DNA from: CAZZKG01 sp964654825 | GTDB taxonomy: Bacteria; Gemmatimonadota; CAZMKB01 | Length of the DNA stretch: 64,000 nucleotides | Direction: 5' to 3' | Assembly (NCBI GenBank): GCA_964654825.1 | Contig: CAZZKG010000004.1 | Location: 39,277-103,276, forward strand | In this document: piece after piece, positions 8,267 to 17,513 of the stretch | Layout: each line of letters opens with the position of its first letter | Position numbering within the stretch: position 1 is the stretch's first letter | Translations under genes and position numbers: made by a program | Notes under the pieces: generated by a model | Database searches by the model: none | Seen by the model: only the letters and a program-made list of their open reading frames with translations | What the model was told of the DNA's origin: nothing

Positions 8267-10549
8267 TCATTTGATATAACCGAGAGCTCGTAAGCTTTCC
8301 ATCTCTTCTTCAGAAAGAGTGCTTTCGTCCAGCTCCTCCCGGATGACCTGGAGGTGATCGTACGACTCTACCCACTTTTTATTACGAGACTGAAGGAATT
8401 CATCTTTGAGGAGATTGGGATGGAGTTTCCCGTCCATGTCCTTCGCGATCGGCAGGTCGAAGAGAGAGAGCAGAGTAGGTGTGAGATCCAGCGTCGTCAC
8501 CTCCTCACGGAGGTTGAAAAACCTGCAGGCTCTTTCGAGATATCCATTCAACAGTTGCCTGGATTGCCCGACCTTCAGCCGCAGGACGCTGGCAGTCATG
8601 GTGTTCGAAGCCGGGATGAGGACACCCTGTCTGAACTGAGGTGTACTGAAAACAAAGATACCGAGGTTGGTGTGTTTCCCCGAGATCCCTCTCACTTCGG
8701 TGATTTCCTCGATCACATATTCAGATCCTTCGATCTCGATGCGAGCATCCTTGTCATAGACACTGACGTCGGGTTGAACCAGCAGATCGACCCGATCAGA
8801 ATCGAAATTCCTCCCGACATTTTCCGATCCCACCAATGTTATTTTTTTGAAAAATGGTTTTCCCGACTCGACATCCCTGATGGAACTGAATTTTTTAACA
8901 ACATCCCGCAGGATGCGTTCGGATTCGGGTCCTTTTTTGATCCAGCCGTCCTTTTCCCGTCCCTCGAGGTTCAGCGAAAAAGCAGCTCTGTTCGTCATCG
9001 TCAGCGGTGTCAGAGGATAGACCGTACAGGTCGAAAAATCGATAGCGCCGTCGGGATCAAATTTCAGGAGATCGAGCAGTTCGAGCAAGCGGTAAGAGTC
9101 AACGAAAATATTGGGCCGGCGGGCCGCGTGCTGACCGTGGTCCGAGATCACTATAACCGAAGGATCACCTCCCATACTCTCAATTGTTTCTCCAAGTATT
9201 GAGTCGGCTTTGATGTGAAATTCATCGATTAGATTCTGGAACGATTCGATATTCTCTTCGGTGAGGTCCCATTCCGGCTCAGTAAGATCCCAGAAGGACC
9301 CGTGAAATCTGTCAGGATCACGGTACTTCCAGAAAAGATGCTGGACCGCATCGGTTGCATGAGAGTAACAGGCATAGAAATCAAATTTATCGATGGTGGG
9401 AAGATACGTGAAAACGCTTCTTTCGATTTCCAGATCTCCGAGGAGATTTCTGGCAATCACCTGAGGCCCCCTCTTCGACGATCCGAATATCCGTTCCTGA
9501 GCCGCTCGTTTTTCCTTCCAGGGCCTGGCGATATCGACGATCTGCTCTTCGAGAGCCGGAGGATACACCTTCTGGGGCTGTTCGAAAACCAGCATGGAAG
9601 CCATGATACCGTTCACCTGTTCCGGGGGATATGTGACACGCCAGTTTGCGACAGCGACTTTTTTACCGGCATCGGAGAGGATGTTCCATATTGCGGGGAC
9701 CTTTCTGTCATAACTCCGCGGAGGCAGGGCGTCGTAGCCCCCTTCCTCAACCTGGACATTCCCCGTAATACCGTGTTTTGACCTTTTCTTCCCGGTCGCC
9801 ATGTCGGTCCAGATTGCTGATGAGAGCGCACCGCCGATCGTACGGAAATTCCCGTAGGTACCTCTCTTCATGAGTTTCTCGAGATTCGGCATCCTGCCCG
9901 ATTCAATGATAGGCATCATCACATCCCAGCTGCTGCCATCGATCCCGAAGACGAGTATCGGCCTGTCTACCCCGGTATTCTCCCAGGAGACATCCTCGTT
10001 GCCTTCGATCGGTCTCTTCGCCACATTGCTCAACCCGACGAGCAGCGCTCCGAGAACCAGTACGACTGCGAACGCTCGAGCCAGGTCCCTGGCCCTCCCC
10101 TTCTCCGACCGTACACCCGCGTTTGATAACATGCCGAACAGGATAATGACAACCGAGAATACGATAACACCGATAATCACAACTCGAGAACTAATGATAC
10201 CTGCGGGTGTAGGATTGATTCCCAACGGTATCTTTGGATAGACCCCGCCGGCCATGGTGAAATACACTCCGAGAAAAACGGCGACAGGTACAAGGTCACG
10301 TAGCAGCCTGACCAGCCCTCGTGATTTTACAACATAGAAGAACACCAACATCACAAATGAAGAGAAGAATCCGATGGCGGCACCTGATGCTGCGTAGAAA
10401 GAGAGAATCTGCAGAAGGTAAATGAGTTTCGCTTCGAGATCGACAAGAAGAACGGGCATACCCTGATGAAGAAGCTCGAGTAACCCGGTTACCAGGCCGC
10501 ACAAAGAGATGATGAATACTGATCTGACGAAACCCCATCTTGTAACCAT
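8267..10549 (-). CDS. Membrane alkaline-phosphatase-superfamily phosphohydrolase/transferase
   Basis: A 760-residue protein whose first 175 residues hold about five membrane helices (for example VFIISLCGLVTGLL, GFFSSFVMLVFFYVV, VVIIGVIVFSVVIILFG). A type I phosphodiesterase/alkaline-phosphatase-like domain then starts at PILVFGIDGSSWDVMMP. The metal-binding Asp lies in GIDGSSW, the nucleophile position in GGALSSAIWTDMATG appears to be Ser, and a later metal site is VIVISDHGQHA. The end (LDLTPTLLSLFDLPIAKDMD ... LRALGYIK) is typical of this superfamily in FCB-like bacteria. It probably acts on a lipid or polymer phosphate at the membrane, with the catalytic domain outside. It lies 15 bases after a soluble paralogue and is the last gene of the FabF operon. 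Substrate unknown. Confidence 0.75.
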   Translation of the reverse strand: MVTRWGFVRSVFIISLCGLVTGLLELLHQGMPVLLVDLEAKLIYLLQILSFYAASGAAIGFFSSFVMLVFFYVVKSRGLVRLLRDLVPVAVFLGVYFTMAGGVYPKIPLGINPTPAGIISSRVVIIGVIVFSVVIILFGMLSNAGVRSEKGRARDLARAFAVVLVLGALLVGLSNVAKRPIEGNEDVSWENTGVDRPILVFGIDGSSWDVMMPIIESGRMPNLEKLMKRGTYGNFRTIGGALSSAIWTDMATGKKRSKHGITGNVQVEEGGYDALPPRSYDRKVPAIWNILSDAGKKVAVANWRVTYPPEQVNGIMASMLVFEQPQKVYPPALEEQIVDIARPWKEKRAAQERIFGSSKRGPQVIARNLLGDLEIERSVFTYLPTIDKFDFYACYSHATDAVQHLFWKYRDPDRFHGSFWDLTEPEWDLTEENIESFQNLIDEFHIKADSILGETIESMGGDPSVIVISDHGQHAARRPNIFVDSYRLLELLDLLKFDPDGAIDFSTCTVYPLTPLTMTNRAAFSLNLEGREKDGWIKKGPESERILRDVVKKFSSIRDVESGKPFFKKITLVGSENVGRNFDSDRVDLLVQPDVSVYDKDARIEIEGSEYVIEEITEVRGISGKHTNLGIFVFSTPQFRQGVLIPASNTMTASVLRLKVGQSRQLLNGYLERACRFFNLREEVTTLDLTPTLLSLFDLPIAKDMDGKLHPNLLKDEFLQSRNKKWVESYDHLQVIREELDESTLSEEEMESLRALGYIK

Positions 10550-10564
10550 GTGAACGTATTCCCC

Positions 10565-12238
10565 CTAACCGAGATATCCCAATCCCTTGAGCAGATTGAG
10601 TATGTCCTCCTCCTCTTCCTTCGTGTATCCAGCATCATCTCGTGAAAGGTGTAAGGCGTCTTCACCTGTAGTGCGGATCGGATGTTCGGAGAGGAGATTA
10701 TCTTCGAAAATCTCTACCAGAACTTTCCCGTCCATGTTCTCGAGGACGGGGTGATCCATAATATATAGAACCGTGGCCGGAATGTCCATAATCGAGGCTT
10801 TTTCGATTCTCATCCCCGGTTTCACTCCACCAACCCGTATCAGCACGATACCGTCCATCCGGTGAGTACCGGACATCCCGAAAAATGTTCTGTCGTCGAA
10901 GATGTGATCGACATCCAACCGCTTGGTAATATGATAGCTGAGTCCGGATATCATAAAATACACATCAGCCGCCAGAGAAACATTTTGTCCCTGAAAAAGG
11001 TTTTCCTTTACGTCGGCTCTGTCAACCAGTTTCTCCCCTGTTCTGTCATCACGGAGTCCTTCTAGATCTCTTATGATCTGTGAGGTGAGTGTCCTGTACT
11101 CGTCACCCTCAGCCACGATACCCTCCGGTTCTCTCCCTTTCAGATTGACACTTACGCCATAGAGATTCGAATATGCCTTCGTTCGAGACCATATGATATC
11201 ATCCTCATCAGGAATCCTCTTGATAAATGGCCGCGGCAGCGGATATTCTCTGAGGCCGGTCGGCAAGAAAGATGAGAACTTTCGTAGACCGAACTTCGAA
11301 AATAGATTGCCGATCGTTGTTCTTCGAGCGGTTATCCGAGGAGTCTTCTTGAGGACGAGATAACCCTTTTCGATGAGCCAGCGATTGAGATGAAAGTCTC
11401 TGATGTAGGGCCCGAACCCATGATCGGACATGATCACGACATGATAATCTGGAGCCGCCTCCAGGAGTTGACCGATTTTGCGGTCGAGCTCTTCATACGC
11501 ATCTTCGATCACCGTTTTAAATCTCCCCGCACCTTCATCGGAGTATCCGGGATGGGATGAAGAGATGAATTTCCAGAAATAGTGCTGTACTCTGTCCACG
11601 ATACTGTATACGACGGAAAAAAGGTCGGGTTTTTCTTTCTCGAGCAGGTAGAGGACGGCCCTTTGCCTCCGCTCGAGTGCGTCGTAGAGTTCGGACAGGA
11701 GCTTGTCGTACAGTTCGAAAGCATCAGCAGGATCTGCAAGATGAGCACTGAATTTACTGTAATCGACGTCAACGATATATCCACCGACCTCGTTCTCGAT
11801 TTCAGCAAGCAGTTCCTGAGGATAGCAGAAATCCCTGGCATCGGGCGGCAGGGGAATCCCGGAGACCATCACACCATTGAGCTTCTCCGGCGGATAGGTC
11901 ATGGGCATATTGATCGAGCACACGCGGCGTCCGGCCCTCGAGAGGATTCTGAAGAGGGTAGGCTCGTCATTGTCGATCGACGTACACACTTTCAGCGCGT
12001 ACTGGCCGGGTTCCCGGCGGAGAAAATCGTAAATACCGGTTTTACCGGGATTCTTCCCCGTCATGAAAGAGATCCATGCGGGTGGAGTGTTGGGAATGAC
12101 GGTAGATTCGAGTGGCCCGGCTGCTCCTTCGGCCCTGAGCTTCTCCAGCGTCGGGAGCCTCCCCTTGTCGATGAGAGGATCAATGATCCGCCAGGTCGCC
12201 CCGTCAATCCCTATGAGAAGCAGTTTTTTTTGATTCAT
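10565..12238 (-). CDS. Alkaline-phosphatase-superfamily enzyme, no membrane helices
   Basis: About 557 residues, opening directly with the catalytic domain: LLLIGIDGATWRIIDPLIDK (metal Asp), then NTPPAWISFMTGKNPGKTG with Thr at the nucleophile position, and VVIMSDHGFGPYIRDFHLN for the second metal site. The C-terminus (DIPATVLYIMDHPVLENMDG ... ILNLLKGLGYLG) is the usual superfamily tail. Such proteins hydrolyse or transfer phosphate, phosphonate or sulfate esters. There is no signal peptide, so it is probably cytoplasmic, unlike its neighbour. I prefer the ATG at 12238 to a TTG at 12241. The start lies inside the 3' end of the upstream radical SAM gene, a 35-base overlap that suggests translational coupling. 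Confidence 0.75.
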   Translation of the reverse strand: MNQKKLLLIGIDGATWRIIDPLIDKGRLPTLEKLRAEGAAGPLESTVIPNTPPAWISFMTGKNPGKTGIYDFLRREPGQYALKVCTSIDNDEPTLFRILSRAGRRVCSINMPMTYPPEKLNGVMVSGIPLPPDARDFCYPQELLAEIENEVGGYIVDVDYSKFSAHLADPADAFELYDKLLSELYDALERRQRAVLYLLEKEKPDLFSVVYSIVDRVQHYFWKFISSSHPGYSDEGAGRFKTVIEDAYEELDRKIGQLLEAAPDYHVVIMSDHGFGPYIRDFHLNRWLIEKGYLVLKKTPRITARRTTIGNLFSKFGLRKFSSFLPTGLREYPLPRPFIKRIPDEDDIIWSRTKAYSNLYGVSVNLKGREPEGIVAEGDEYRTLTSQIIRDLEGLRDDRTGEKLVDRADVKENLFQGQNVSLAADVYFMISGLSYHITKRLDVDHIFDDRTFFGMSGTHRMDGIVLIRVGGVKPGMRIEKASIMDIPATVLYIMDHPVLENMDGKVLVEIFEDNLLSEHPIRTTGEDALHLSRDDAGYTKEEEEDILNLLKGLGYLG

Positions 12239-13676
12239 CAACGAGCTCGAGCGATGGTCGGGACCTGAACAATCCGGAGATGCTTCTGTATACCAGGACG
12301 AGACTACCGAGCGTGAACGAAATCAGGAAGAGAGGAATTTTGTATTTACGCGGAAATCTCACCCTCTTGTAATTATAGTTGAGTTTGAATGCGACGTGCT
12401 CGTGGTAGTATCGGTTCAGCATCTTCAGGGGCAGGTACTCCCAGGTGAACAATGCATCGATGGCGGGNNNNNNNNNNNNNNNNNNNNNNNNNNNNNNNNN
12501 NNNNNNNNNNNNNNNNNNNNNNNNNNNNNNNNNNNNNNNNNNNNNNNNNNNNNNNNNNNNNNNNNNNGCATTCAATTTGATGGTGTCGAGGATCTTCCAC
12601 TTGTCTTCATTCGGAAGGCCCAGGATATTTTCGGTCATGATCGATATGTTCGAATTGTCGATCTTTTTGCAAATCTTGAATATCTTCTCGTTCGACATCG
12701 GCCTGTTGAGGATCTCCCTCCGGATTTCGGGATTCCCGCTCTGAATGCCGAGCGACATCATGACACACCCCGCGTCCCTCATGAGCTCGATCCGTTCATC
12801 ATCCAGCATGTCGATCTTCCCGTAGCAGTGGAACGGAAGTCCGATCTCTTTTTTATACATCGGCAGAAACTCCCTGCTCCATTCTTTCCTCAATGTGAGA
12901 ATGTCGTCCCAGAACCTGAACTGCGTGATGCTCGGGTGGTCCTTCAATAATCTCTTCAACTCATCCACTACCCTTTCGGGACCTCTGTATCTCACGTACT
13001 TCTTCTGATTCGAATAGAGTTTCTTGAACCGGTGATTACAGCAGTAAGTGCAATCGTATGGACAACCCCGTGATGCCATGACATAGGCGTTGCCGGCAAC
13101 TAGGACCGAATGGAGGTTGTCAACATCGAAAATATCGAAATCGAAATCCGGCAGTTCATCGAGGTCCTCGATGATCGATCTTACCGGGTTTTCAATGATA
13201 TCACCATTTCGTTTGATCCAGAGGTTCTGGATGTCCGAATAATCCCTGTCCCCTTCGAGCCTCTCGCACAACTCCAGAAGAGGGTATTCGCCTTCGCCCC
13301 GACACACGATGTCGACTCCTTCAGTGAGAAGTGTCTCTCTCGGCAGGAGCGTGGGATGGGGTCCCCCGCAGATCACCGGAGCACCGGTCACTTCCTTGGA
13401 CCAGGAAGCAACGAGTTTCATGTAAGGATACATCGCGCTCATGCAGGTAATTGCAATCAAGTCGGGTGAATATCGCTTCAATTCTTCCTGGTACTGTTCT
13501 CGTGAATATTTTTCGGAGATATGGATGAAGCTGGTCTCGTGACCTTCCTTCTTCAGGCAGGCAGAGAGGATCGCGATACCGAAATGCATATTGCCGGTGT
13601 ATTTTTTAATATTCCACTGCTTGAACCACTTGGGATCGAGATCATCGAAATCTGCGTAAACGAGAGTTACTTTCAT
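12204..13676 (-). CDS. B12-binding radical SAM protein, interrupted by assembly gap
   Basis: The first 140 residues are a cobalamin-binding Rossmann-type domain (MHFGIAILSACLKKEGHE, APVICGGPHPTLLPRE). The radical SAM core follows, with the canonical CX3CX2C cluster motif RGCPYDCTYC (Cys205, 209, 212) and later MMSLGIQSGNPEIRREIL. A predicted C-terminal membrane helix (IPLFLISFTLGSLVLVYRSI) would tether the enzyme to the membrane. Family members perform methylations or rearrangements on unactivated carbons, often on lipids. A run of 100 Ns (12468-12567) removes an unknown length near residue 370. The frame looks sensible on both sides, which is coincidental because 100 is not a multiple of three. 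The start has GAGGAGG upstream. It sits between FabG and the phosphatase-family genes in one operon. Confidence 0.75.
   Translation of the reverse strand: MKVTLVYADFDDLDPKWFKQWNIKKYTGNMHFGIAILSACLKKEGHETSFIHISEKYSREQYQEELKRYSPDLIAITCMSAMYPYMKLVASWSKEVTGAPVICGGPHPTLLPRETLLTEGVDIVCRGEGEYPLLELCERLEGDRDYSDIQNLWIKRNGDIIENPVRSIIEDLDELPDFDFDIFDVDNLHSVLVAGNAYVMASRGCPYDCTYCCNHRFKKLYSNQKKYVRYRGPERVVDELKRLLKDHPSITQFRFWDDILTLRKEWSREFLPMYKKEIGLPFHCYGKIDMLDDERIELMRDAGCVMMSLGIQSGNPEIRREILNRPMSNEKIFKICKKIDNSNISIMTENILGLPNEDKWKILDTIKLNXXXXXXXXXXXXXXXXXXXXXXXXXXXXXXXXXXPAIDALFTWEYLPLKMLNRYYHEHVAFKLNYNYKRVRFPRKYKIPLFLISFTLGSLVLVYRSISGLFRSRPSLELVDESKKTASHRD
12468..12567. other. Scaffold gap of 100 N
   Basis: Exactly 100 Ns, the usual placeholder for a gap of unknown size. 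It lies inside the radical SAM gene, whose true length is therefore unknown. The two sides could in principle belong to different genes or be mis-joined. Confidence 0.99.
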
Positions 13677-13766
13677 ATCCTGGTCCTCCTCGAGACAGCT
13701 TCTTATGTATCAGGGTCGAACGGAATAAGTTTTACTATCAAAAGAACATTTGTACACTACTTTCCA

Positions 13767-14510
13767 CTATCGAACACTCATCCCCCCGTCGACATAAATG
13801 ACCTGTCCTGTTATGTAGGCCGCCCGATCTGAAGCGAGGAAGCAGACGAGATCGGCCACCTCATCAGGACTCCCTACTCTCCTCATGGGGATGAGCATGC
13901 TGAGTTCTTTCCTGCCGAGTTCCATGACACGTTTGCTCATGTCTGTCGCAATCACACCTGGAGCAATCGCATTTACCGAAATACCCTTCTTGGCGAATTC
14001 GACCGCAACAGCTCTGGTGAAAGATTCGATCCCTCCCTTGGAAGCAGCATAGTTCGACTGCCCTCTGCCAGGACTCGTGGCTGCGACGGAGGAGATATTG
14101 ATGATTCGTCCATAATGCTGCTCCATCATGACCCTCGCAACTGCTTTCGTACTGTTGAATGTACCCTTGAGATTCACTCCGATTACCCTGTCCCAGGCAT
14201 TTTCCGTCATGGACAATAAGAGCAGGTCTTCAGTCGTCCCCGCGTTGTTCACCAGGATGTGAACCGTACCCCACTCTTCCACCACCCGGTCGACCATTGC
14301 TTCCACTTCGTCTGCCCGTCGTACATCAGCCTGTACGATGAGACAGGTGCCGCCATTCGATCCGATTTCTTTCGATACGTCACGAGCACCGGTGAGATCT
14401 TCGCGGCAGTTGATGGCGACCTTCACTCCCTCATGAGACAGAGCGAGGGCGATCGCTCTCCCGATGCCTCTCGAGCCTCCGGTCACGATGGCGATTTTAT
14501 CCCCGTTCAC
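13767..14510 (-). CDS. fabG: 3-oxoacyl-ACP reductase-like SDR
   Basis: A classical short-chain dehydrogenase of 247 residues. Visible motifs are the NADP-binding TGGSRGIG, NNAG, the active-site Ser in INISSVAATS, and the YAASK catalytic pair (Tyr154 and Lys158 from the GTG start); the chain ends GQVIYVDGGMSVR. In FabG this reduces 3-oxoacyl-ACP to 3-hydroxyacyl-ACP with NADPH in the cytoplasm. The GTG at 14510 is preferred because GAGG lies eight bases upstream and the length then matches E. coli FabG. An upstream start at 14537 would add nine unlikely residues. It belongs to the operon with FabF and ACP, so it probably serves that pathway, although FabG paralogues can have other substrates. 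Confidence 0.85.
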   Translation of the reverse strand: MNGDKIAIVTGGSRGIGRAIALALSHEGVKVAINCREDLTGARDVSKEIGSNGGTCLIVQADVRRADEVEAMVDRVVEEWGTVHILVNNAGTTEDLLLLSMTENAWDRVIGVNLKGTFNSTKAVARVMMEQHYGRIINISSVAATSPGRGQSNYAASKGGIESFTRAVAVEFAKKGISVNAIAPGVIATDMSKRVMELGRKELSMLIPMRRVGSPDEVADLVCFLASDRAAYITGQVIYVDGGMSVR

Positions 14511-14581
14511 AGCATATCCTCTGTATAATGGTAACACATCACGGCAAAATCAACAGAGGGCATGGAGTATGCCGGCACCCT

Positions 14582-15679
14582 TCAAATCGGACAGCCGTAA
14601 TAAAAATCATTGTCTCCCATAGAGATGTACCATTTTTTCCCGTCAGTGAGCTCGTCCCAATCAAGTTTTTCCGAGAGATTTCTCACCTGAAGAAACAGGT
14701 TCTGCTCCTTTTTCCGAAACCCCATCTTCCTGAGGGCACGTACTGCCCTTTGATGCTGAAAAGCCCAGAACGCGGCTGTGACCACACCCTCTCCCTTCAT
14801 TACCGACAGAGCTTTCCGAAGTAGCGTCACAGTCACTCCCGGACAGGCGGGATCGATCACAAGCTCGAGAATAACACCGGTTTCGTGAGTTTCGGGTACC
14901 GTGGTGAAGACGATAAACCCGACGGATCTCCCCGATGAATCGATTGCAGTCCATGTTTCATTGTTACACAGGGGATTGTCCGCGTACCGCCAGTTCAGAT
15001 AGGCACTGTCCCGAACCACAGCGATACCGATTCCTGAGGAGGCCCGGCTCCAGAGATCATCGTATTTTATATCGAACCGCTCGATCTTCCGGATCTCATA
15101 CTTCCTGCCGGAGGCTGTGTAACAGAAGAAGGTAAGCATATCAAAACCCTTCAACACAAAGCGGAGGGGAAGCTCCAGGAACAGACGCAGCAGCCTTCTC
15201 TCAAACCGCCGGCGCAGGAACGCCGAGGCATCAAGGATGCGGATGAACTGAGGCACGGTGTCCACATCCCGGTAGCCGAGAAATCTTTCAGCGAAAGCTC
15301 TGAGAACGTGATCATTCATCCCCACACTCAGAAAGAGCTCTTTCTCAGGAGGTGTGTTGAGACGGAATTTGAAGAGCTTAAAAAAAACACCCTTGTTTCT
15401 GGCTTCCTTCCTGACCATCATATCGAGTTCGTGAGTGCCGATTACCGAATCTTCATTCACCTTGAACAGTTTGGGTATCGCCCCGAGAGCCCCGATCAGC
15501 TGCCCCTCCTGATATGCAACGGAGGTGGCCGTGAAGGAGTGAGGGTGCCCGAGATATTTCCAGAGGAAATATTCACAATCAGGATATAAACCAAAAGTTT
15601 CACGGAATAGTCCACGGTATTCAACCAATCCGGCCGTATCCAGCCACCGGATTGTGAGATCGTCGGGGTCGCTGTTCAC
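14582..15679 (-). CDS. GNAT-family acyltransferase
   Basis: A 365-residue protein with two GNAT-like halves. The N-terminal part contains VAYQEGQLIGALGAIP and RNKGVFFKLFKFRL; the C-terminal part contains GRSVGFIVFTTVPE, VILELVIDP and a tail typical of GNAT folds (ALRKMGFRKKEQNLFL). Such large GNAT proteins transfer an acyl group from CoA or ACP to an amine. The start is a GTG overlapping the ACP stop by four bases (GTGA), so it is tightly coupled to the carrier protein. That makes an ACP-linked acyl donor plausible (inference). The acceptor is unknown. A FemAB-like peptidyltransferase is an alternative reading of the twin-domain layout. Confidence 0.65.
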   Translation of the reverse strand: MNSDPDDLTIRWLDTAGLVEYRGLFRETFGLYPDCEYFLWKYLGHPHSFTATSVAYQEGQLIGALGAIPKLFKVNEDSVIGTHELDMMVRKEARNKGVFFKLFKFRLNTPPEKELFLSVGMNDHVLRAFAERFLGYRDVDTVPQFIRILDASAFLRRRFERRLLRLFLELPLRFVLKGFDMLTFFCYTASGRKYEIRKIERFDIKYDDLWSRASSGIGIAVVRDSAYLNWRYADNPLCNNETWTAIDSSGRSVGFIVFTTVPETHETGVILELVIDPACPGVTVTLLRKALSVMKGEGVVTAAFWAFQHQRAVRALRKMGFRKKEQNLFLQVRNLSEKLDWDELTDGKKWYISMGDNDFYYGCPI

Positions 15680-16023
15680 TCGCCCACCTTCTCGAGTCTG
15701 TACATGATGTAATCGACAATAGAACCGACCGTTACGAGATTCATCACCGACTCGAGGTCGACTTTTCCTTCCAGGTCGGTAAAATTCTTGTCACCCGGGA
15801 GCGAATCGACCTTCTGTGAATCTTCAGGGGCGATCTCAGTGGGAATCTTGAAGTTGAACTCTTTTTCGATTCTGAAGATGATGTCGAGGTAATCAATGGA
15901 CTCAGCTCCGAGATCATGCTCGAGATGAGATTCCCCGGTAATCTCGTCTTCAGAAACGCCGAGAGCTTCAGAAAGAATACCAGCGACCTTTTTTAGAACC
16001 TGCGCTCCGTCCATTGTAGCCAT
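15676..16023 (-). CDS. Acyl carrier protein with extended C-terminal half
   Basis: A 115-residue acidic carrier protein. The phosphopantetheine site is Ser42 in HDLGAESIDYLDIIFRIEKE. It is longer than housekeeping AcpP (about 78 residues): after helix III there is an insertion of roughly 25 residues (EDSQKVDSLPGDKNFTDLEG) before the last helix (VGSIVDYIMYRLEKVGE). The start ATG at 16023 has a GGGGG ribosome site six bases upstream. It lies 41 bases after fabF and overlaps the GNAT gene by four bases. The AESID motif and insertion suggest a specialised rather than primary fatty-acid ACP. Confidence 0.85.
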   Translation of the reverse strand: MATMDGAQVLKKVAGILSEALGVSEDEITGESHLEHDLGAESIDYLDIIFRIEKEFNFKIPTEIAPEDSQKVDSLPGDKNFTDLEGKVDLESVMNLVTVGSIVDYIMYRLEKVGE

Positions 16024-16064
16024 CTCTTCCCCCTTCTCTGTTCCATCGACCAGGGTAATCCTCT

Positions 16065-17306
16065 CTACACATCTCTTTTCAGAATAAGTACGGCATTCTG
16101 CCCACCGAAGCCGAAGGAATTCTTGAGAGCAATCTTCACTTCGCCTTCTCTCGCCGCGTTGGGTACGTAATCCAGATCACACTCGGGATCAGGGTCATTA
16201 AGGTTGATCGTCGGTGTGATCAATGAATTCCGCATTGTACATACCACACCGACCAGTTCAATGGCCCCGGCAGCCCCTATGGAATGCCCGATGAGAGATT
16301 TCATCGAGCTCACCGGAATTCTTCCTGCATGTTCACCAAAGATCGTTTTTATGACATGGGTCTCCACGATGTCATTCATCCTGGTGGCCGTTCCGTGTGC
16401 ATTGATATAATCAACTTCAAAAGGAGCTATCCCGGCTTCTCTGAAAGCCTGCTTAATGGCGAAGATCGCACCTGCTCCATCAGGTGGCGGATCGGTGAGA
16501 CGGTACGAATCACAGGATGCCCCGTAACCGAGAATCTCTGCATATATTTGAGCACCTCTCTTTCTGGCGTGCTCGTATTCTTCCAGGACGAACATCGCCG
16601 CACCATCACTTAGCACGAAACCATCCCTGAGACTGTCGAACGGTTTCGAAGCCTTCGCGGGTTCGTCATTCCGGCGGGAGAGCGTGCCTAGTGCACAGTA
16701 CCCGCCGAATACGATAGGATTGAGGGATGCATCCGTACCCCCGGCGATCATGACATCAGCCCATCCCCGATCGATCACGAGGCAGGAATCTCCAATTGCC
16801 TGTGTACCGGCAGCGCAGGTGGTACCGATGCTGTTGTTGTACCCCTGGACACTCAGTTGGAGCGCAATGTGAATGGAGACGGAGTTTGGCATACCCTTGA
16901 GCGGATTGAGCGGAGAAAGGGTCTGCGGGTTGTCGGTGAATTTCTGTTGGTCTATTTCGTTGAACATAACCACGTTTCCGGTTCCGGTACCGGTAACGAC
17001 ACCGACGTCGAATGGATTCTCCGCCGCCACGTCCAGGCCGGAGTTCTCCACTGCCAGTCTGGCGGCCGCCACACCGAGTCTGGTGGCCTTCGTCATGTAC
17101 TTGAGCGACTTTCTCGAGGCCACGAAGTCTACCGGGTTGAAATCCTTTACCTCACCGCCGATTGTGGTGGTAAAACGACTGGAGTCAAATGAAGTAATCT
17201 GTCCGATCCCCGACACGCCCTTCGAGACGGAGTCCCAGAAAACCTCGAGCCCGACCCCATAAGGCGATACGATCCCCATTCCGGTGATCACGACCCTTCT
17301 ATTCAC
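16065..17306 (-). CDS. fabF: Beta-ketoacyl-ACP synthase II
   Basis: A 413-residue condensing enzyme. From the GTG at 17306 the catalytic triad falls at Cys164 (GTTCAAGTQ), His304 (NAHGTATRMND) and His341 (SLIGHSIGAAGA), with Lys336 in SMKS. These match E. coli FabF Cys163, His303 and His340 almost exactly, which together with AAAGGGGA six bases upstream supports this start. The enzyme elongates acyl-ACP with malonyl-ACP. It is the first gene of the minus-strand operon and is followed by the ACP gene. No malonyl-transferase, dehydratase or enoyl reductase gene is present here, so those activities must come from elsewhere if a full chain is built. Confidence 0.9.
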   Translation of the reverse strand: MNRRVVITGMGIVSPYGVGLEVFWDSVSKGVSGIGQITSFDSSRFTTTIGGEVKDFNPVDFVASRKSLKYMTKATRLGVAAARLAVENSGLDVAAENPFDVGVVTGTGTGNVVMFNEIDQQKFTDNPQTLSPLNPLKGMPNSVSIHIALQLSVQGYNNSIGTTCAAGTQAIGDSCLVIDRGWADVMIAGGTDASLNPIVFGGYCALGTLSRRNDEPAKASKPFDSLRDGFVLSDGAAMFVLEEYEHARKRGAQIYAEILGYGASCDSYRLTDPPPDGAGAIFAIKQAFREAGIAPFEVDYINAHGTATRMNDIVETHVIKTIFGEHAGRIPVSSMKSLIGHSIGAAGAIELVGVVCTMRNSLITPTINLNDPDPECDLDYVPNAAREGEVKIALKNSFGFGGQNAVLILKRDV

Positions 17307-17423
17307 GGATTCCCCTTTGATAGAGTAGAGAGAAAATCTGCCCGCCGACGCGGGATGCCATAAAAGTGCCGGGGAAGATGGAGTCACTCACCCGACGATT
17401 GAACCAGGATTACATATCCTTTG

Positions 17424-17452
17424 AATATACCAAATAAATGCCGTTTAATCAA
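17424..17452 (-). promoter_or_regulatory. Promoter of the fabF operon
   Basis: On the minus strand TTGATT (17447-17452), 17 bases and TATATT (17424-17429). The expected leader is about 110 bases to the GTG at 17306. The palindromic repeat lies about 60 bases upstream of the -35. Confidence 0.6.
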
Positions 17453-17513
17453 CTGAGCCGAATTATTCATATGATTCCGATTCTGGCGGCCGCTTTCGGC
17501 CGGCTCCTTCAAC

